From Gemmatimonadota bacterium (GTDB lineage Bacteria; JAAXHH01), in the NCBI GenBank assembly GCA_026706345.1, contig JAPOYX010000164.1, forward strand, positions 1-52,066: DNA of 52,066 nucleotides, given 5' to 3'. The position numbers and the translations under genes were made by a program. Below, piece by piece: positions 50,070-52,066 of this stretch. The notes under the pieces are model-generated. The model did not search any database and was not told the DNA's origin. It saw only the letters and a program-made list of their open reading frames with translations. Numbering within the stretch: the first letter of the stretch is position 1; every line of letters begins with the position of its first letter.

Positions 50070-51740
50070 TTGAACCAGGATCAGACCTGCGCGGCGGTCA
50101 TCGCGCGCACCCTGCACGACTCCGGCGTCCGCGTCGCCTTTGGCCATCCAGGCGGCGAAGTGCTGGAACTGATCGACGCACTCGAACGCGCGGGCATCCG
50201 GTTCGTCCTGACCGGCCACGAATCCACGGCGGCGTTCATGGCCGCGGCCGCCGGACGACTGACCGGGATTCCGGGGGTGTGCGTCGCGACGCTGGGGCCG
50301 GGTGCATGCAACCTGGTTCTCGGCGTCGGCACCGCCTTCCTGGACCGCGATCCGATCGTGGCCATCTCCGCGCGGACGTCGACGGAGCGGCACCACCGGA
50401 GCAACAAGCAGAACCTTCCCCTGATCGATCTGTTCACGCCCATCACCCGATGGTCTGCCGACCTGGAAGACGCCGCGGTCGAAGACACCGTTAAAAACGC
50501 CCTGTCCACCTCCGCCGGTCCGCCGCGGGGTCCGGTATACCTTTCCCTGCCGTCCGACGTGGCGGGGAAGCCGGCCGTCGATGGCGATTCCGGGAATCGG
50601 GATGCCGTCCGCGGATCTGTAAATCGAGCCGGCGCCGGGCAGATCCAGCCAGGGTATCCGCCTCTCCCGCCCCCCCCGGGCGAAGCCGATCTCTCCCGCA
50701 TTCTGTCCGCCCTGAACGAAGCCGAGAGACCCGTTGCCGTGGTCGGCATCGCCATGGACGCGACAAGGGACGCGCCGACCGTGCGGCGCTTCCTGCGGGA
50801 TACCGGCCTGCCCTATACCACGACCGTTCAGGCGAAGGGGATCGCCGACGAGCGCGGAGCCGGATTCCTGGGCACAATCGCACCGGCCGCCGGCGAAGAC
50901 CGGATCATCGAATGGCTGGAGCAAAGCGACTGCGTCCTGGGCATCGGATTCGATCCCGTGGAGATCTCCCGGCTCTGGCACTTCGATGCGCCGCTGCACG
51001 TGGTCACCAACGCCCCCGTGGGCTTCGGCGCCTGGAGCCCGCCCGCTTCCTGCGTAGGCGAGGTGGCCGGCCTGCTCGGCCGGATCGCGGAGGGTTATAC
51101 CGGGCGCGGCGCGTGGACGGACGATGACATCCGGTACCTGAGAGCGCGCGTAGACGCGGTCTACCACCCCCCGGCCGCCGAGGGACCGGAGGGCATGTCG
51201 CCCTATCACCTGGTCGGCGTCCTGCGGGATGCCCTGCCGGAAGACACCATCGTCTCCTCGGACGTGGGCGCGCACAAGAACGTCATGGGACAACGCTGGC
51301 TGGCGCCGGGACCTGATACCTTCCTCATGTCCAACGGCCTCTCTTCCATGGGTTACGGCGTGGGGGCGGCCATGGGCGCCGCGACGGTCTGTCCCGAACG
51401 GCCGGTGGTGGCCGTGACGGGCGACGGGGCCTTCGCCATGATGGTGCAGGAACTCGAAACCATCAGGCGGACGGGCATCTCGCCCCTGCTCGTCGTCCTG
51501 TACGACGCTTCGCTGGCGGTCATCAAGATCGCCCAGCAGGCCCGGGGGCTGCCCGAGACGGGGGTCGACTTCGCGCCGGTGGACTGGGTGAAGGTCGCCG
51601 AAGGATTCGGTGTCGGCGCGGAGGCCGCCGGCAACCTGGCAGAAGTCCGCGACGCCGTCAGGCACTGGGTGCGTCACCGGGAGGCGCGGGTCCTGATCGT
51701 CCCCGTGGACGAAGGACTCTATACCGGACTGAAATACTGA
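50070..51740 (+). CDS. thiamine diphosphate-dependent enzyme of the acetolactate synthase/decarboxylase superfamily
   Basis: The product is 556 residues from a TTG start (50070-50072); a nearby ATG (50062) hits a stop at once. The Pyr domain has GHPGGEVLELIDALERAGIR and the activating Glu in LTGHESTAAFMAAAAGRLTG. The central domain follows, and the PP domain has SNGLSSMGYGVGAAMGAATV with the ThDP-Mg motif GDGAFAMMVQELETI ending VLYDAS, where Asp-Ala replaces the usual Asn-Asn. No ilvN or other branched-chain gene is near, so a 2-oxoacid decarboxylase or other C-C lyase role is open. The substrate is unknown. Confidence 0.85.
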   Translation: MNQDQTCAAVIARTLHDSGVRVAFGHPGGEVLELIDALERAGIRFVLTGHESTAAFMAAAAGRLTGIPGVCVATLGPGACNLVLGVGTAFLDRDPIVAISARTSTERHHRSNKQNLPLIDLFTPITRWSADLEDAAVEDTVKNALSTSAGPPRGPVYLSLPSDVAGKPAVDGDSGNRDAVRGSVNRAGAGQIQPGYPPLPPPPGEADLSRILSALNEAERPVAVVGIAMDATRDAPTVRRFLRDTGLPYTTTVQAKGIADERGAGFLGTIAPAAGEDRIIEWLEQSDCVLGIGFDPVEISRLWHFDAPLHVVTNAPVGFGAWSPPASCVGEVAGLLGRIAEGYTGRGAWTDDDIRYLRARVDAVYHPPAAEGPEGMSPYHLVGVLRDALPEDTIVSSDVGAHKNVMGQRWLAPGPDTFLMSNGLSSMGYGVGAAMGAATVCPERPVVAVTGDGAFAMMVQELETIRRTGISPLLVVLYDASLAVIKIAQQARGLPETGVDFAPVDWVKVAEGFGVGAEAAGNLAEVRDAVRHWVRHREARVLIVPVDEGLYTGLKY

Positions 51741-51839
51741 GTTCGCGGGATGAGACCCTGCCGGTTCCATCTTTCGAATCCGGTGCCGGGGATCCTCCGC
51801 GCAGCCGATAAATCGTTCAATAAATCGGGCAAAATAAAC

Positions 51840-51866
51840 ATGGCGGGCACGGGTGTGTTCCGCCAT
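51840..51866. promoter_or_regulatory. stem-loop before the PiT gene
   Basis: ATGGCGG (51840-51846) and CCGCCAT (51860-51866) form a perfect 7-bp stem with a 13-base loop, 87 bases before the transporter ATG and 100 bases after the ThDP-enzyme stop. There is no T-run and no recognisable Pho box. Its role is unclear. Confidence 0.3.
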
Positions 51867-51952
51867 ATTGTACCCACCTGAGATGTTCCGGTCCTCGACG
51901 GGCCGGAACGCTATCCTGACATCGACCGGACGCAAGGGGAGGATCGGGGACC

Positions 51953-52066
51953 ATGGGAGCCGAATTTACGCTCATACTGGCCGTGGTACTTGGCCTTTAC
52001 ATGGCCTTTTCCATAGGCGCCAACGACGTGGCCAACGCCATGGGAACCTCGGTCGGGTCGAAGGCG
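51953..52066 (+). CDS. PiT-family inorganic phosphate transporter, N-terminus (cut by window edge)
   Basis: The first 38 residues are MGAEFTLILAVVLGLYMAFS and IGANDVANAMGTSVGSKA. GANDVANAMGTSVGS is the PiT signature, which binds phosphate and the coupling cation (Na or H). GGGGAGG lies about 10 bases before the ATG. The rest of the gene is outside the window. Confidence 0.92.
   Translation, partial: MGAEFTLILAVVLGLYMAFSIGANDVANAMGTSVGSKA

Noticed and set aside
49950-51935. 661-codon open frame on the minus strand
   Set aside because: Antisense to the ThDP enzyme, whose motifs are unmistakable.
1-52066. tRNA, rRNA or transposase genes
   Set aside because: Reading both strands by eye gave no T-loop/acceptor pattern, rRNA core sequence or transposase motif; a covariance search would settle tRNAs.

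Overview
The window reads as a chromosomal segment of a high-GC Gram-negative bacterium. It carries an LptD-type LPS assembly protein, TonB-dependent receptors, lipoproteins, a DUF5916 protein and a GldA/GldFG-like ABC module. The mix of Bacteroidetes-flavoured outer-membrane families with phytanoyl-CoA dioxygenase, Gfo/Idh/MocA, aldo/keto reductase and amidohydrolase genes resembles uncultured FCB-related lineages (Latescibacterota- or Gemmatimonadota-like). That placement is inference. I see no rRNA, tRNA, CRISPR array, transposase or phage gene.

Layout. 1-3.9 kb: a collagen-like lipoprotein cut by the left edge, a small outer-membrane barrel, and lptD with an apparent frameshift. 3.8-6.6 kb: a thiolase gene, a duplicated fragment of its 3' end, and small coiled-coil/transmembrane genes between and beside them. 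6.6-18.4 kb: mostly minus-strand catabolic genes: an acyl-activating enzyme with a YbhE-type lactonase behind a LacI-type operator, two NAD epimerases, an amidohydrolase, an NHL-repeat protein, PhyH, an Ig-like lipoprotein, and an operon of Gfo/Idh oxidoreductase, aldo/keto reductase and L-rhamnose mutarotase. Small plus-strand membrane proteins sit between these operons. 18.6-21.5 kb: a DUF2339 membrane protein and a coiled-coil protein with four perfect 75-bp repeats. 21.6-28.7 kb: homocysteine methyltransferase/MTHFR, a Cof phosphatase, a fused PfkB kinase-SIS isomerase, dCTP deaminase, a DMT transporter and a DUF1326 protein.

29-34.8 kb: an aldo/keto reductase, SufE, a HupE/UreJ-like - DUF6702 - M28 peptidase set, an rpmG-rpmB-moaB operon and a DUF2237 protein. 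34.9-44.8 kb: the most striking region, a tandem duplication of a three-gene module (short Cys/His exported protein, His/acid-rich lipoprotein, TonB-dependent receptor). The copy at 37.2-41.0 kb is followed by a DUF5916 gene. The architecture suggests outer-membrane uptake of a transition metal. 45-50 kb: an ABC ATPase, a fused GldF-GldG permease and a DUF4340 protein in one operon. 50-52 kb: a ThDP-dependent enzyme and the start of a PiT phosphate transporter cut by the right edge.

Three themes stand out: duplicated gene tails and short tandem repeats just downstream of stop codons; a scattered set of small coiled-coil membrane proteins; and a likely non-phosphorylating deoxy-sugar oxidation set spread over 8.6-18.4 kb.
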